From: Cydia pomonella
Lineage: Eukaryota > Arthropoda > Insecta > Lepidoptera > Tortricidae
Length of the DNA: 64,000 bases
Direction: 5' to 3'
Assembly: GCF_033807575.1 (NCBI RefSeq)
Contig: NC_084704.1
Coordinates: 22,793,968-22,857,967 of the forward strand
The notes under the pieces are model-generated. The model was not told the DNA's origin, did not search any database, and was given only the letters and a program-made list of their open reading frames with translations. Position numbers and translations under genes: made by a program. Shown here in pieces: positions 1-12,599 of the stretch. Positions within the stretch are counted from its first letter, which is position 1, and each line of letters starts with the position of its first letter.

Positions 1-811
1 GCTTGGAATTGTGCAGATACTTCAACGAGTGGAGATCGTTAAAAGTACATAGACTAACTTAATTTGACTATTAAATACGGAAATAGTATGATTACGAATT
101 CATAGGTACTCGTATGTGATTTTGAACGATGTGCTCTGACTTTTTGAGGGTCTATTATAAACTGTCAATATACGGTTGAATGACGTTTGATCGTTTCTCT
201 GCCTCTTTCTTTTTGACTAGAAAAGGATAGAGCGAATATACTCCCAAGTATTTCGATACTTGTATTAGGCCCCGCACGTTGAAATGACAATCGAATGTAA
301 AGCTCATTCAATATAAACAATGTCATTTTGTTACTCGCAGTTAGCAAAATCGTATTTTGCACACTGTTTTCAAGCAGCTCCAGATGCTGAGGTGAAGCAT
401 AACAATCAGAGGAAAATCGGAGATCCAGTCAAGTAAAACTAATAACGCAGCATTGAAACAACTTTTAATTACTTAATCAAATTATTCAGATTTGCAGCCG
501 ACACGCAGGCTTGCAGGGTTTACGTCTAGCGTGACAGTTTAACTTTATAATCACGGTTGTAATTAGACGATCATAACTACTAAATATTAGGTCGTATAAG
601 TGCAACTTTAAAGAAGTTACCTAATCTATTTCAGTACAATATAAAAGTAATGTTAGTTGAAGTGACAAGACAATTCGATAGGTATTTCATCAATAAACAG
701 TTCAGGATCAGTTTAACGTAACGTTATGCTAGTAATGAGCATCATTACCGTTTTAGAGTTCAGTATCTGTCTGTCTGTCTGTCAGCAGCTATATCAATTG
801 CGCTATATGTT
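1..811. other. AT-rich non-coding stretch
   Basis: No gene, RNA or transposon end recognised. A short CTGT microsatellite lies at about 766-783. Confidence 0.6.
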
Positions 812-920
812 ATCATCGTCATCATCATCTCAGCCGAAAGACAACGGTTTCCCGCGACTTCAACCAGATCGACGGTCCATCTAGTCAGGGGCCTTTCCAC
901 GCTGCGTCTTCCGATATCCA
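812..920 (-). mobile_element. RTE/BovB-type LINE 3' fragment
   Basis: The stretch begins ATCATCGTCATCATCATC and continues CAGCCGAAAGACAACGG, then GATCGACGGTCCATCTAG and CCACGCTGCGTCTTCCG. This is the reverse complement of the 3' region of RTE-like LINEs that I recognise from many Lepidoptera, ending in a GATGAT repeat. Only ~110 bp survive and nothing is coding. Family recognition is from memory of motifs, without an alignment. Confidence 0.6.
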
Positions 921-3900
921 CACAAAATGCTGACATAATGGTAAAAAAGCTTTTTGCTTTAATTATCTGGTATCATACATGTATAAAATGTCTTGGATGT
1001 CTTTTAAAAATAATAAGGATCTTATGTGTTACTTATTATTGCATAAGCCGATTAGTTAACTGAGTACATGTTTATATACTACTTAAACCCAATAGATCTC
1101 ACTTGTTAGAAAACTGAATGAAAATATAAAAATCGGCCTTGATACATCTCGCCTAGAGATGACGCACTATTAAATTTTAGGCAAAAATCATACAGGTCAC
1201 TGCTGCCACTGCATATACATACCTACGGTACGTTCCGGTGTTGATTAATGTCTTAATAATTTTAATATTAATTACATTGTGTGTACTCGTCAACTAAGTG
1301 TTGAAAATGTACAAACGAAGTAATTTACCGAGTGCCTCTACAACGATTAACGGTTAACCTTAGGGTTACATAAAGTTTCACATTCAAATTATATGCCATA
1401 TTGGGAATGAATTTAATTAATACTATTGAAAGTTGCACAATATTATTGTAAGATAATAATTTAACACTTTTATTTACTTTACTACAATACCTATTTGAAT
1501 AAGCCAGGCGAGTAACGGAAGCGACTTACTATCTAAGTATCTACTTGATCACGAATACATAGGACTAACAACACTCGTTGAAGTGTTAGTCACTTAGCAT
1601 GATCTAATTTTAGGCAAAAAAAAAACTATAAAGCTAGCATTTCAATTGCGACAGCATTGCAGCGCATAGTCTCTACAAACTGCATTGTTGCAAAAAATAC
1701 ATTATACGAGACACCAAAATTGTAATTTACATTTCCATTTTACATCGCAGCATTGCTGACGAATGTATGTTGTATTAATACTAATAATACCCTGAATAGA
1801 TAGATATCAGGTAGAACGTTAAATGAAAACTTCTTTTATGTACTGATGTACATAACTATCAAAGTCCATAGTTAGAAATTCGGACAAAAGTCGTTTGAAG
1901 TTTAATTGACAATAGAATTTAAATAGGTGTAAAAAAGTATTCCGGAAAAGTACCTCATACGTTACAATACAATATTTCGCATAACTTACAATAACATTTG
2001 CAAAAATAAAACCTAATCAGAGTAAACAGAAATCTAAATCACCAGTTTTTTTCCGCCGTGCAAAACAGAAATAAAACGCCAAGGCTCAAGGTCTTAAAAA
2101 AAAGGAGTTGTTTTTCATTGCCAAGGCCACAGATAGCCGGTATCTGGCGGGACGTGTCAACATCGCATTGTGTTTACATGCAGGCACAGACGCGCCAAGT
2201 GCGAGTTGCACGAGCGCTCGAGTGATCCGTGCCATATTGCTGCCTGCAGTACCTAATTGGTACTTTGACTATGTTTTACTGCATTTTACTTCATTCGATT
2301 ATAGGTCGAGTAGGTAATGTGCACCACAGTACAACAGTGTCCCATCTCTTTATTGAGGAATTCACGTTTGATGCTTAATTTCCAGAGGCTACGGACTGCT
2401 TGTCCATTCATTCTAGTCGTAGGCGCCATTGTAACATTTGTAACTTGTAACGTACATCGTCAACTAGTTTTTGTGGCATGCGGCGTGTATGTGTATATAT
2501 GTCCTTTATTTGAAATATTTTGTTTTCTATAAATCGTCGATATTACGTAGCGTAGCGACTTGTGAAAGCGCTACGCCTAGTATTTTAGATTTAGTACAAT
2601 AATGATAAGTATATCGTTTTGTTTTAGCAAATAGGTAAATTAAAATTACTACCTAGACACTTTTCTCCTCAATAAGTTTGCAAACCTTAGCGACATGTGC
2701 CAATTTTGGAATAGCAATAAAAACGAGACATTGCGTGTCGCGTAACCGTCAGTGCCTCCACTTACTTATGGCGGCGGAAATGCGTCGTTCTACCAGACAG
2801 GTGACCTTGGGGCTTTGTTTTCGTAAAAAACGATGACTAACGTAGTCGCCCTAGTTACCTACTCGTAACGCGATCTTAATCGTTGTTATTTAATCGTTTG
2901 TTTGTTAGTCACGTCAGCAATGTGCGGTCTAAAGTCACTGTTTAGTTTTTAGGGAGGCACCTAGGGAGAAATAAAATTATTAACCTTGCACAAAAACTTA
3001 ATCTCGTCTTGATTGAAGTATATAATTATGCATCGTCGGTTGTGTTGTAACACTGGTCAACGCAACAACAAACATTTTCGACTGCTATCAATATTTTTGT
3101 GATAAATAAATAGAATAAATACATTTTTTCTTTAAATTATTATATTCGATGAGGATTTCTAACGTAGGTATTTAAAAATCATCCGTATTTGTGAGATGAT
3201 GTAGGTAGCTACAACTCATTAATTCTAGTAAACAATAATAAGCCAACATAATACCTTGTTTACATCGAAATTCGACAAACCTATAGCTACGTTTTAGACA
3301 CGGGAAGCGTTACATTTGCTTGCAAAACGAATGCAACATAGCAATCGCGGCCTTGAATAAAAATAACGATGTTTTTGTCGACACGGTTTTATATTATGAA
3401 GTGCCTTGCGCGCCACGTTCATAGCATAGTAGAAGGAGATCAGTACGAATACGAATCCCTTGAATATTTTTATGCACCTAGATTCGACAATGTTGTATAG
3501 ACATAAGGTGTTTTCATATTAGGTATTATGGAGTAAATTAAAATTACATACATAATATGTACCTATGTACTTGCGATATGGTTTGGGTATTTTGGGTCTT
3601 TGGATGGCTGACTGCGCGGCTAAAGTGACGATAAACGACATGCGCGGGCGCGCCTCGCCTGTGTTTACTTAGGACTGTAACCATAACTATGTTGGTATAA
3701 TAGTCATACTCATACAAGGCGCGCGCGACCATATTACTCAATTTTATTACGGCCGTTTTTCCAGCGCTAAAAGCTGCATACATCAGTTTACACTATTAGT
3801 CCAAGATTGTTTGGAGATCCATAACATTTACATTCGACAAACATGTTTAACGATATACGAGGACGACTGGTTCAGTACGTACCTAGGTATTACGAAAACA

Positions 3901-6183
3901 AAACCTTTAAATTATAACAAAAAAAACCTACGAGCAAGTCGTAGGAGGAAGTTAAATAACTTTAACTAATATGAATGTGTTATATGAATGTGTTTGGCGT
4001 CAACGTCGTTGGCAATTTAATTAATTCGACATATGAAACTACATAAAATTGCTGTCATAAACACTGCAATAAACTTCTACGAATCATTCTATCTGTTTAC
4101 GATGAGTTTCACAGAAAGCAAGCTGCAGCGTCGCTTAAAAATCGCCGAGTACTAAAAATAATGCACACGTCTATTGTGATTTGAAAGTAGACACCTCAGT
4201 GGGAGTTAGCAACCGGTTCCAGACTTTCTCATTCATGAGCCGACCCACGCCACGCAACCGGGCCGCATGGCGAACCCGATCTATTGAAACTAATTTCACC
4301 CTTTAACATAAGTACAGGCTCTTTGATTTGCCTCTGCCGCACGCGATAGCAAAAGATGGGTTGTAATCGTTTTGATGGAAATGTTTTAGTGTAAGTGTCT
4401 AGAATATGTTTACCTACACAATATTCGAGAGCGATTTAGTGCTCTTGTTGTAGGATATGCTTAAAGTATAGTAGCCTTGTTTTCAAAGTTAGGTATTTCA
4501 GTTTAACGACCTCTAAGCGGACGAGGTCGTAGGTAGATACTAGTTAATATATATTCATATAGTTGAACTATACTGTATTTATTTTTTCATACCCTGGAAC
4601 CCTGGCTGAGGACTCGGTGCAGTGTTGTGACGTTCTTACATGTTCTGTGTATTTGAATAATTCAACCTGTTTTAAATAAAACTCATTACTTCTTATGCTG
4701 CGAGCGATATTTTAGAGTGTGGGCGTTACTCGCTTTTCTCCATATTGTCAAATCATTTACAAACATCGTATATTAAATAACATAATAGTATGTTAACACA
4801 CATACATAGTGAATAATTATCACCAGATCGCAATAACATTGTACTAAAATGTAAATTGTAAGAGATCGTAATCGCGTTTCACAGCTGTTGAACGTTCAGC
4901 GTAATGAGTTTTATGGACGTTTTATACAATTGATACGATAGCATTACCAGAGTCAAAACAAACTAATGGTATAAATAAAACATTTTTGGCGCGCGAATGA
5001 TGTCAATTCATAACCTTCACATTGATCCTTAATTACTGTTCAAATATTTTACTGTAGCATTTGAAACAAACAAGTGTTTTTTTTTATCGCGGTCTATTTA
5101 TAAACTTTTATCGCGGTTTATGCAGTCAACAAAATAATTCGTAAATAGTACGTACATAGCTGCATTAATCCATTTAATAGTGATAATAATAATAAGCTAA
5201 ACGAGCTTGTAAACAAAGCTGGCCTTGGCCTCGCATTCGCACAATGGGCCTCACTAAATTCGATTACACAACATCGCTCGGTTATTTCGCTCACGATTTT
5301 TCCCAAAAAAAAGCGGCGCACGCGTTTCGCCTTCGGAATAACGTATCATTTTTAGGAAATCAAATAGCATAGGTATTATAATTGTTGCTAGTGTACGCAC
5401 TTTTGAGGTAGTAGAATAACTTTAGAATTAGAATAACAAATTCCTTCAAAATCTCTATATTGGCGTATTAACATAACTTGATAATAATACTGGTATAATT
5501 CGACCAGGAAAAAATAAAAGAATTCTAATCAGATGTTATGTAAGCAGATAACCCTTCAACAATAAACTATGCTGGGAATACATTCCCTAGATGCCGCTAA
5601 ATAAATTCCTTCGGCTTAATTAATCGAGTCAGGATTGATCTCGGCCCGCTTTGAATTTGTCAGAAATTCGGTTCCCAAATAAATAAATATTCGTATAGAA
5701 TCGAGATATTATGTAATGTAGTACCTAGGTACCTACTTTAATACTCGTAATGCAATACAGCCACGAATGCTGAAGAAAATAAATATTTTTAGGTAGTGTG
5801 GTGTAGTCGAGTAAAGGGGCAAGGCACATCTATATTGGGAAATTGGGAATGGGAGTTGGGACTGACTTACGTTGAAATTAATAAATAATATGAACACGCC
5901 ATTTAGATCACAAAAATACACATTAAACACAGACAGTACTACACGTAGAAAGGTACAAAAAGGATGACGTCCGAAGCGACCGGTAATAAAAATAATTAGG
6001 CAATTAGTTGAATTGAGCGGGGGCGCGGCGATCGGACCTCATTGTATGTAAAGCCAGACTCGATCAACCGTGACTACTTACTATTTATTCCTGGGCTGTT
6101 ATTCCAATAGCTTTCAAATCATTCGCTTTAAGCGAACCTTGTATAGCTTCGCTCTTCTCCTTTATAGAAAGGAGGCTGAGCGA
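921..6183. other. AT-rich non-coding stretch, presumed intron
   Basis: No supported gene. Open frames are under 80 codons and not protein-like. Short GC-richer spots occur near 3600-3770 and 4230-4280, with no motif I can assign. Confidence 0.55.
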
Positions 6184-6380
6184 ACTGAGTCTAAGTGACT
6201 TCGAGATCCGTAACTCTGGTCTGATGCGTTATTTGCATACTGTACTCCTATTTACCACTTGAAACTGTCCATTAAGTTTTTATTTAGACTGAGTCTAAGT
6301 GACTTCGAGATCAGTAACTCTGCTACCTACTTTATTTCTCCTATTTACCACTTGAAACTGTGCATTAAATTTTTATTTAG
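6184..6380. repeat. two-copy ~100-bp tandem duplication
   Basis: Copy 1 (6184-6287) and copy 2 (6288-6380) both begin ACTGAGTCTAAGTGACTTCG and end with the same TTTACCACTTGAAACTGT.CATTAA and TTTTTATTTAG blocks. The central part has diverged and copy 2 is about 10 bp shorter. Confidence 0.85.
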
Positions 6381-6545
6381 GTACCTAAACCTATTCAAGA
6401 ATTCGAAATGTATTGAAGAATTTGAAAAAAGTTGCATACATAAAACTGTACTGTCGTTAGCGTGAACGTGTTAAAAAAGCACAACATCTTACCTAACGAA
6501 GCCAAAAATACATATAGGTATTTAGTTTTACCTATGCAATTTAAG

Positions 6546-6639
6546 GAGCAATAGTATGAGCATTACTGTTTTAGTATGTTGTAGTTTGTGTAGTTTTGAA
6601 CAATAACATAGTAAAACAGTAACGTTCATACTGTTGCTC
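6546..6639. repeat. long imperfect hairpin
   Basis: Left arm 6546-6582 (GAGCAATAGTATGAGCATTA...) pairs with right arm 6600-6639 with only a handful of mismatches and a loop under 20 nt. The folded length (~94 nt) suits either a MITE or a small-RNA precursor; the sequence does not decide which. Confidence 0.75.
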
Positions 6640-7777
6640 AGAACAGTAAAATTTGCATGTACTCAAAATTATCTAGCTAATTAGAAACGAAGTTCCAGCC
6701 AACGTTTACTTTATAGAACGAGGTAGAATTATCTTGGTAGGCGGTCTGTTTATTGGCTACTCGTGTGCGTCCATTTATGTAATGCAGCATACAATTTAAA
6801 ATTCTATCGCGATATCCTCGCGACGATGAGAAAACCGGTTTGCTAAATAGGTATAACGGATAAATAATATGGGCACACATTGATACAGACAACTGGAACG
6901 ATCGCGAAAGATGATAATAATTGTAATACCTACTCTAGTAATTAATAATTAATAAAAATCCTCTTTCGACCGAAGCTTGAGTTTCGGTAAAAAAATCCTT
7001 TTTCGGTCGTACACTAATAATAACTAATTGGTCAACAGAATTTAGCATCACAATCTAATCTTTTTCTTTTGTGCATATCATAAAGTACTTCTCTTTGTAA
7101 ATAATTACAATGCAGAAAACTTATTTTTTAAGCTCATTCCAATGAAGAATATCTAACTGATTATTCTTGAAACACATTTTGTCCACTGAACTCATACTGT
7201 AGATTTGATAAAAACAAGACTTACTTAAATATATAATGTGCCACATCACATTCCGTGTTATGGCATTAAATTAAATATGTTATGAATAAAAAGATCTTTC
7301 AATGGATCAAAACAAACAAATAAGTAGTGTGATACGCAAGACATGCATCACTGATCACTATCATTTGCCACCCACTTGTTGCCCACGTTTATAGCCAATG
7401 GCATCTTATAACGCTACTAGGTATATCTCACATGTAGGCAATCGGTGCAATCGCTCTCATTATACACCAACAACGCGATCAAATGGAAATGTTACTAAAA
7501 AGAAATTATCGACGTTAATATCGAGACCTCCCCGTCGTACCAATTCGTTTTTCTATTACAGCACTTCAATCTGACAGTTAAATGACTTATTACAATGAAA
7601 TATCTAAATTAACTTCATTGAAGCACGGCGCGGTGATGCTGAAGTTTATTTGTCGTGGGATCATAACCATATCATAACTGTTGTTTTTTTTAATGGCTAA
7701 CTTCTAGCAAGAAGGTCGAAAAAGGTTAGTGTTTGTTTTCAAAATTCATCACATTTTCAAATAAAGATATACTTTAG
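6640..7777. other. AT-rich non-coding stretch
   Basis: Nothing recognised beyond low-complexity AT sequence. Confidence 0.55.
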
Positions 7778-7917
7778 CCCCCTTATTCATAAATGTGTAC
7801 TAAAGTTACGATGCCAGTAATAATCGTTTGTCCCTTTCCATCATACCGATACGTCGGAAAGGGACAAACGATTATTAGCAGCATCGTAACTTTAGTACAC
7901 GTTTATGAATAAGGGGG
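7778..7917. mobile_element. palindromic MITE with ~60-bp arms
   Basis: The left arm starts CCCCCTTATTCATAAATG and the right arm is its near-complete reverse complement ending AATAAGGGGG. Arms are ~62 bp with few mismatches and a loop of about 13 nt. Elements with CCCCTTATTCATAAA termini are a MITE family I recognise as common in moths. No clear target-site duplication is visible. Confidence 0.8.
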
Positions 7918-7927
7918 TATATACCTA

Positions 7928-7948
7928 TACCCCCTTAATAAGGGGGTA
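7928..7948. repeat. 21-bp palindrome of MITE termini only
   Basis: TACCCCCTTAATAAGGGGGT followed by A is an almost perfect palindrome. It consists of just the terminal bases of the adjacent MITE joined head to head, ten bases downstream of it. Confidence 0.6.
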
Positions 7949-9310
7949 TTAGGCAAATAGGTACATTTACACAAAGTTGAAAAAAAAAATGTACCTTGCG
8001 TTTTTAATTATATAAATGTAAGTATACAGAAAACGTAAAACCTATATTTTATTAATATAATTTTTAATTTGACATTTAGGTCTCCTTGAAACTAATTGTC
8101 TTAGTTTTGGGCTAAGGTTTCACAAAATATGTACTTAGTTTTGTATTATGTATACAATTTTAAAACTTGGCATAAACAAATAATGAATGTAAGTGACATA
8201 GAGAATTGATAGTTTACATCCAAGCTTTTGACATAAGTCCCCGTGGATTCAGGTTCTTCTCTTACTCTCACTGACCGTAAGCGCGAGCGAGATGACTGTG
8301 CCTGCCCGGGATCGCGGATATTATGTTTTTGAATTTAAATGAAATTTCTGTAAGTTTTAATTTAAAATTAAAAAAAAAAAGTAATCGTTGATAAATAAAA
8401 CTGCGCATTTATAGAAGCAATTTTCATATTTATAGCTTTTGAGCAAAAATTGTAACAATTTTTTAATCGAGCAATTTTTTATTGTGATTTTTTTTCTATC
8501 GAGCGAAATTCCAGAAATCAGGTTGTAAATTTAAAATGGATAAAATGACTAGAGAATGGCCTCAATATTGCTAATTATTTTTTTGTTAACCGAATTGTGA
8601 TCTAAAAAAGAGCTACGATTTTTTCAAATAGGTATGTAATCTTCTGGCTGAACCTGTTGCATCTTAAGGGGCTCCCTGCGGTATTCATCGATTTTTGACT
8701 ACATTTGCACTATAGATAGAATATACATATTTTATTCCTACGTACATTACTCCTACATTTACACAATAGATAGAATTATAAAACAAATGGCTATTGGTTC
8801 TTCAATCTTTTATCTCCATTCTGGTCTGCCGGATTTTGAAAGAAATGAACACTTATTATTTATATATTTTTTAAACATTGTCTAAAAGCACACTATTTTC
8901 GTTACACGATTACCGTGAAGGTTTTTACATGTATGAAATCTATACATTTGGGTTCGTCTTTGACGTCTCTAAAAACTGGTCAAAGATTTTAATTTTAAAC
9001 TAATCAACATAAAAGTCATGGCCAGTAAACCAGTTTTTTGGCCTAAAATTGTTCAAATTTGATGCCAAATATCTCGAAGACAGTGAACTTTGAAGTAAAT
9101 ATGGGATACTATATTGCTTACAGCCGTTGCTTTTAATATGATTAGCTACAAAAAACATTAGAAAACTGAGGGATTCAGATCGAAGGTCATTGACGTTAGA
9201 AATGTTAGAATAAGAGGCGCTTTAAGAATAAGAGGTAATTTGTTACCAAAAATATACAAACAAAATTTATTTAGGTACTCTCGGTACTCCTGTGTACTTA
9301 CTTCGATTTT
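7949..9310. other. AT-rich non-coding stretch
   Basis: No gene or recognisable element. Confidence 0.55.
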
Positions 9311-9396
9311 ATAATTTATCATTTTAGGCTTAGAAGAGGGGGGAGGCCTTTGCCCAGCAGTGGGACACAATAGGCTCGTTATAATATATCATTTTA
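9311..9396 (+). mobile_element. 54-bp LINE 3'-end insertion with 16-bp target-site duplication
   Basis: The core 9327-9380 carries GGAGGCCTTTGCCCAGCAGT and GGGACACAATAGGCT, the extreme 3' UTR of lepidopteran RTE/BovB-like LINEs. It is flanked by ATAATTTATCATTTTA (9311-9326) and ATAATATATCATTTTA (9381-9396), a 15/16 direct repeat. The flanks show that this short piece inserted as such and is not the remains of a longer copy. Confidence 0.75.
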
Positions 9397-11189
9397 ACCT
9401 ATAGAGATACGATATACCTAAGATTCACCAATCCAAACAAAAATAAATATTTATTACTACCTATTTAAAAACCTTAAGTGAGGCAGTATTTTTATCCATA
9501 TTTCCTTAATCTCAGAAAATCTCGTCAGTACAGTATTTCTAAGCTAAGCTACACGTGTTATGGCTATGGCATCGTTCTACTAAATAGTAGGCGTGCGGTT
9601 TAAAATCTGTGCCAATTTTATTCTGAGGTGATCATTATAATTAATACAATTATTATTTAAGTAATACACATTATAAACTCTATTTAATATTACAATAATA
9701 TATTACAAACTCCGAACCTATAAAGATCGTAACACAGCTTCTAGTACATCTTATCCGACTAAATGTCACTGAGAGAAATGCGCTCTGAGTCGGGTCAGCT
9801 CGTGATCGCAACATTATTGGAACCAATTACAGTCTCAGCTACTGTCGTTATTTTCGAGTCGAGTTAGATTCATAAGGAAATACTGAATTTAATGTCATTA
9901 AAAGTTCGTTTAAGCAAGTGTAGTTTTAAGCTTGTGTAGTTCGATTAAGTTACAAACATGGGTCAATTTTATTACTACGTGATTTAGAATTGGTACAGGA
10001 CAAGTGTCTATAAAAATAACTAAAATAATTGCTAGTTCCGTTTTTGCCGAACTAAATTATATTGCCGGGGGAAAGCCAAATAGCTTATACGCCAATGAGA
10101 TGACGTTTATGTACCTGTTAGTTCATGTTATATATTTAGGTATCGTAACACAGATATTAAGATAAGAGCATTTTTAAGCTTACCTACGTGAAATGGATGT
10201 AGTGAGTGCTACTTCGTGTTATTTACTGAATAAACTAAAGCTTTTTTATAATTAATGTATCGACGCGATAAATGTCAGTAGTTCGACCACTCAGAAATTG
10301 ATAACGATTCGAATTGAACATAATTCATTGATTTGATAATGAACTGTTTATTAATTTTTAATGTCATTACAAAAGATTATATTGTACCTACATATAAAAA
10401 TGCTCATTAAAACAAACAATACAACCATTATATTTGTTGCATAATTTATCATCAGTATTATGTCACATACTCTTTAATATTAGATTAATGAATATACATT
10501 CATAGCAATCTAAATAGTTCTAAGAATTTCCGGCAGTAAAGTGGCCGAAAATAAGCCAAACAACTAACAATAGTACCTACTGTTTGCTTATCAGAATGAG
10601 TAATGTTAGACATGTAACGTGTGAGCACTTGTACGTGCATGTGTGTAGGAAGGTGTTATGTAACCTAACAGACAAACATAAGCTTTATTTTCAGACTCGT
10701 CTAGTAGATGTAATCGGTATTCTATGATTGAATGTTGCTTGATAAACAACTCGTTGAAACTATTAATACAGACGACAATCTTGTTTTAAGGTGCCGTAGG
10801 TAAAGAGAGCGGAGTTTTTGAACAATCGTACTACTTTTTTAGATCACAATATGGTTGCCAAGAATTTGCAATCTTGAGGATTTTCTCTAGTGACTATAAC
10901 AAATGAATATTAAAATTCACATCCATCTCGCTCACGCTTACGCTCAGAAAGAGTGAGAAAAAAACTCGAATCTGCGGGACCTTAATACGCACATCACTTA
11001 AAAAATTAATCCAAATGACGATGGCCTACATGCATGAAAAATGTGAAATCCGCAATGTTTTGTTGCATTTTAAGTAAAGATATTACCTATACTATTATAT
11101 CTTTACTTACCATTCCTGTCCAAGATATTAGAGTTAAAAAAACCTAAAATTTATAAACATATTTTTTTATAAAATGAAGCAAATTTAAT
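9397..11189. other. AT-rich non-coding stretch
   Basis: No gene or element recognised. Sequence near 10920-10975 is slightly GC richer without a nameable motif. Confidence 0.5.
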
Positions 11190-11640
11190 TTACACACAAT
11201 CTTGTCATGCCTATTAATTAATGAAAATACATACTAAAATATATCTAAACATAAAACTAATTAAAAACTAAACCTAAATATATCAGAACTTAAATATTAA
11301 CTAAATATGTATAAAATAACTACCTACCTATTGGCTCTACCGGGCCGCCCCCGATGCAAAGGTGCCCATCACGCTTTATTAGTCTTTTATAACAAGACAT
11401 ACAAATATTAGCAACAATCCATTTAAACAATTTTTTTTCGGCGTCAATAACGATTAATTTATTTTTCATGCTTCTTTTGGCTACATTCTGGCGCAGCCGT
11501 GTGTGTTGACTTGTGACGCGCTTTTTGTATGGGGCGTGTTTACTTTTTACTCGCGGCACGCGCGCCACATTTATTTTCGCAATTTGGAAGTTTCTGGGGT
11601 ACAATATACATAGCAGGTCTATTAGAAACATTTGGATCTA
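11190..11640 (-). other. unidentified 103-codon ORF with AT-rich downstream tail
   Basis: On the minus strand an ATG at 11631 opens a 103-residue basic frame ending at 11320. It has a KxxKHAPYKKR patch, a CMSCYKR motif and a C-terminal GGGPVEPIGR. An AATAAAG-like string overlaps the end, and AT-rich A/T stretches follow towards 11190. The shape suggests the 3' end of a retroelement or processed insert. I recognise no domain and do not claim a host gene. Confidence 0.3.
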
Positions 11641-12599
11641 ACGGGAAGTAGAACCGATTGACATGCATCTTCCAAAAAAAAATCTATATATACTTTTCAT
11701 TGTAATGCAAATATACATGCACCAGACATGTTTGAAATGCAATATTGTGTGTCGAATACAAGTTTATTTCTTATCAAGCCAAGCATAAAAATACATCTAT
11801 TTAATAAATGGAACCAATGTAATCTTTCATAGTTTTCAGGATGCAGTCATGAAACGTTTTATGTGGTATTGCGTCGTTGCCTGCGCGTGAGTGCATCCGT
11901 TGGTCACGTAACGTATTGTTCACAAGTTTGTATTTATTGAGTATGGTTAGTGCCACTGTTTATTGCGCTTTAGCTACATTGTTAGATTATTTACGTTTTT
12001 ACGGCATATCGAAGGTCAAAGTTTTCCTCGTTTTCAGTAGCAAAGGTAAAGCGTAGTTTGTTTGGAAATTATGCAGTTTAAAAATTGGTTTACTGCGTTT
12101 ACGGGCTTAACGCCGTCAACTTGAATATACAAAGTAAGTGGAAGAGACACTAGCAATTTATTCGTACTTTTTGCAATAACAATATCTGATGGATGGTAAA
12201 ATATGTAGTATTTTTGATTAGCTTTGATTTGATTTTCACTTGAATGTACGTGCATCAGTCAACTTCAACACGACAATAAATTTGTTGCAACGTCACGGAC
12301 AGCTAGTGCGATAAGTCACCGGCAGATAGCGTCGCACGACTACAAATATCCTTAATTGTTATTTAAGTTAGCTCATACAAATATATATACACAACCACGC
12401 TAAGTACTTACACTTACTTAATTCTTGCGTGTATTTAAGAATAATGTATTTGTTTATTTATCATTTTTCAAACCTACATTAAGAGTAAGTAAACAAATAT
12501 TTCTCAAGTAGGTATTCTGTGATTTTCGTCATGAATTTGTAGCTGCCCTATGACGCGGAGTTTAATTTAAAGGTTTTATTACGATAAAACATTTCCCTC
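11641..12599. other. AT-rich non-coding stretch
   Basis: No supported gene or repeat. Confidence 0.5.
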
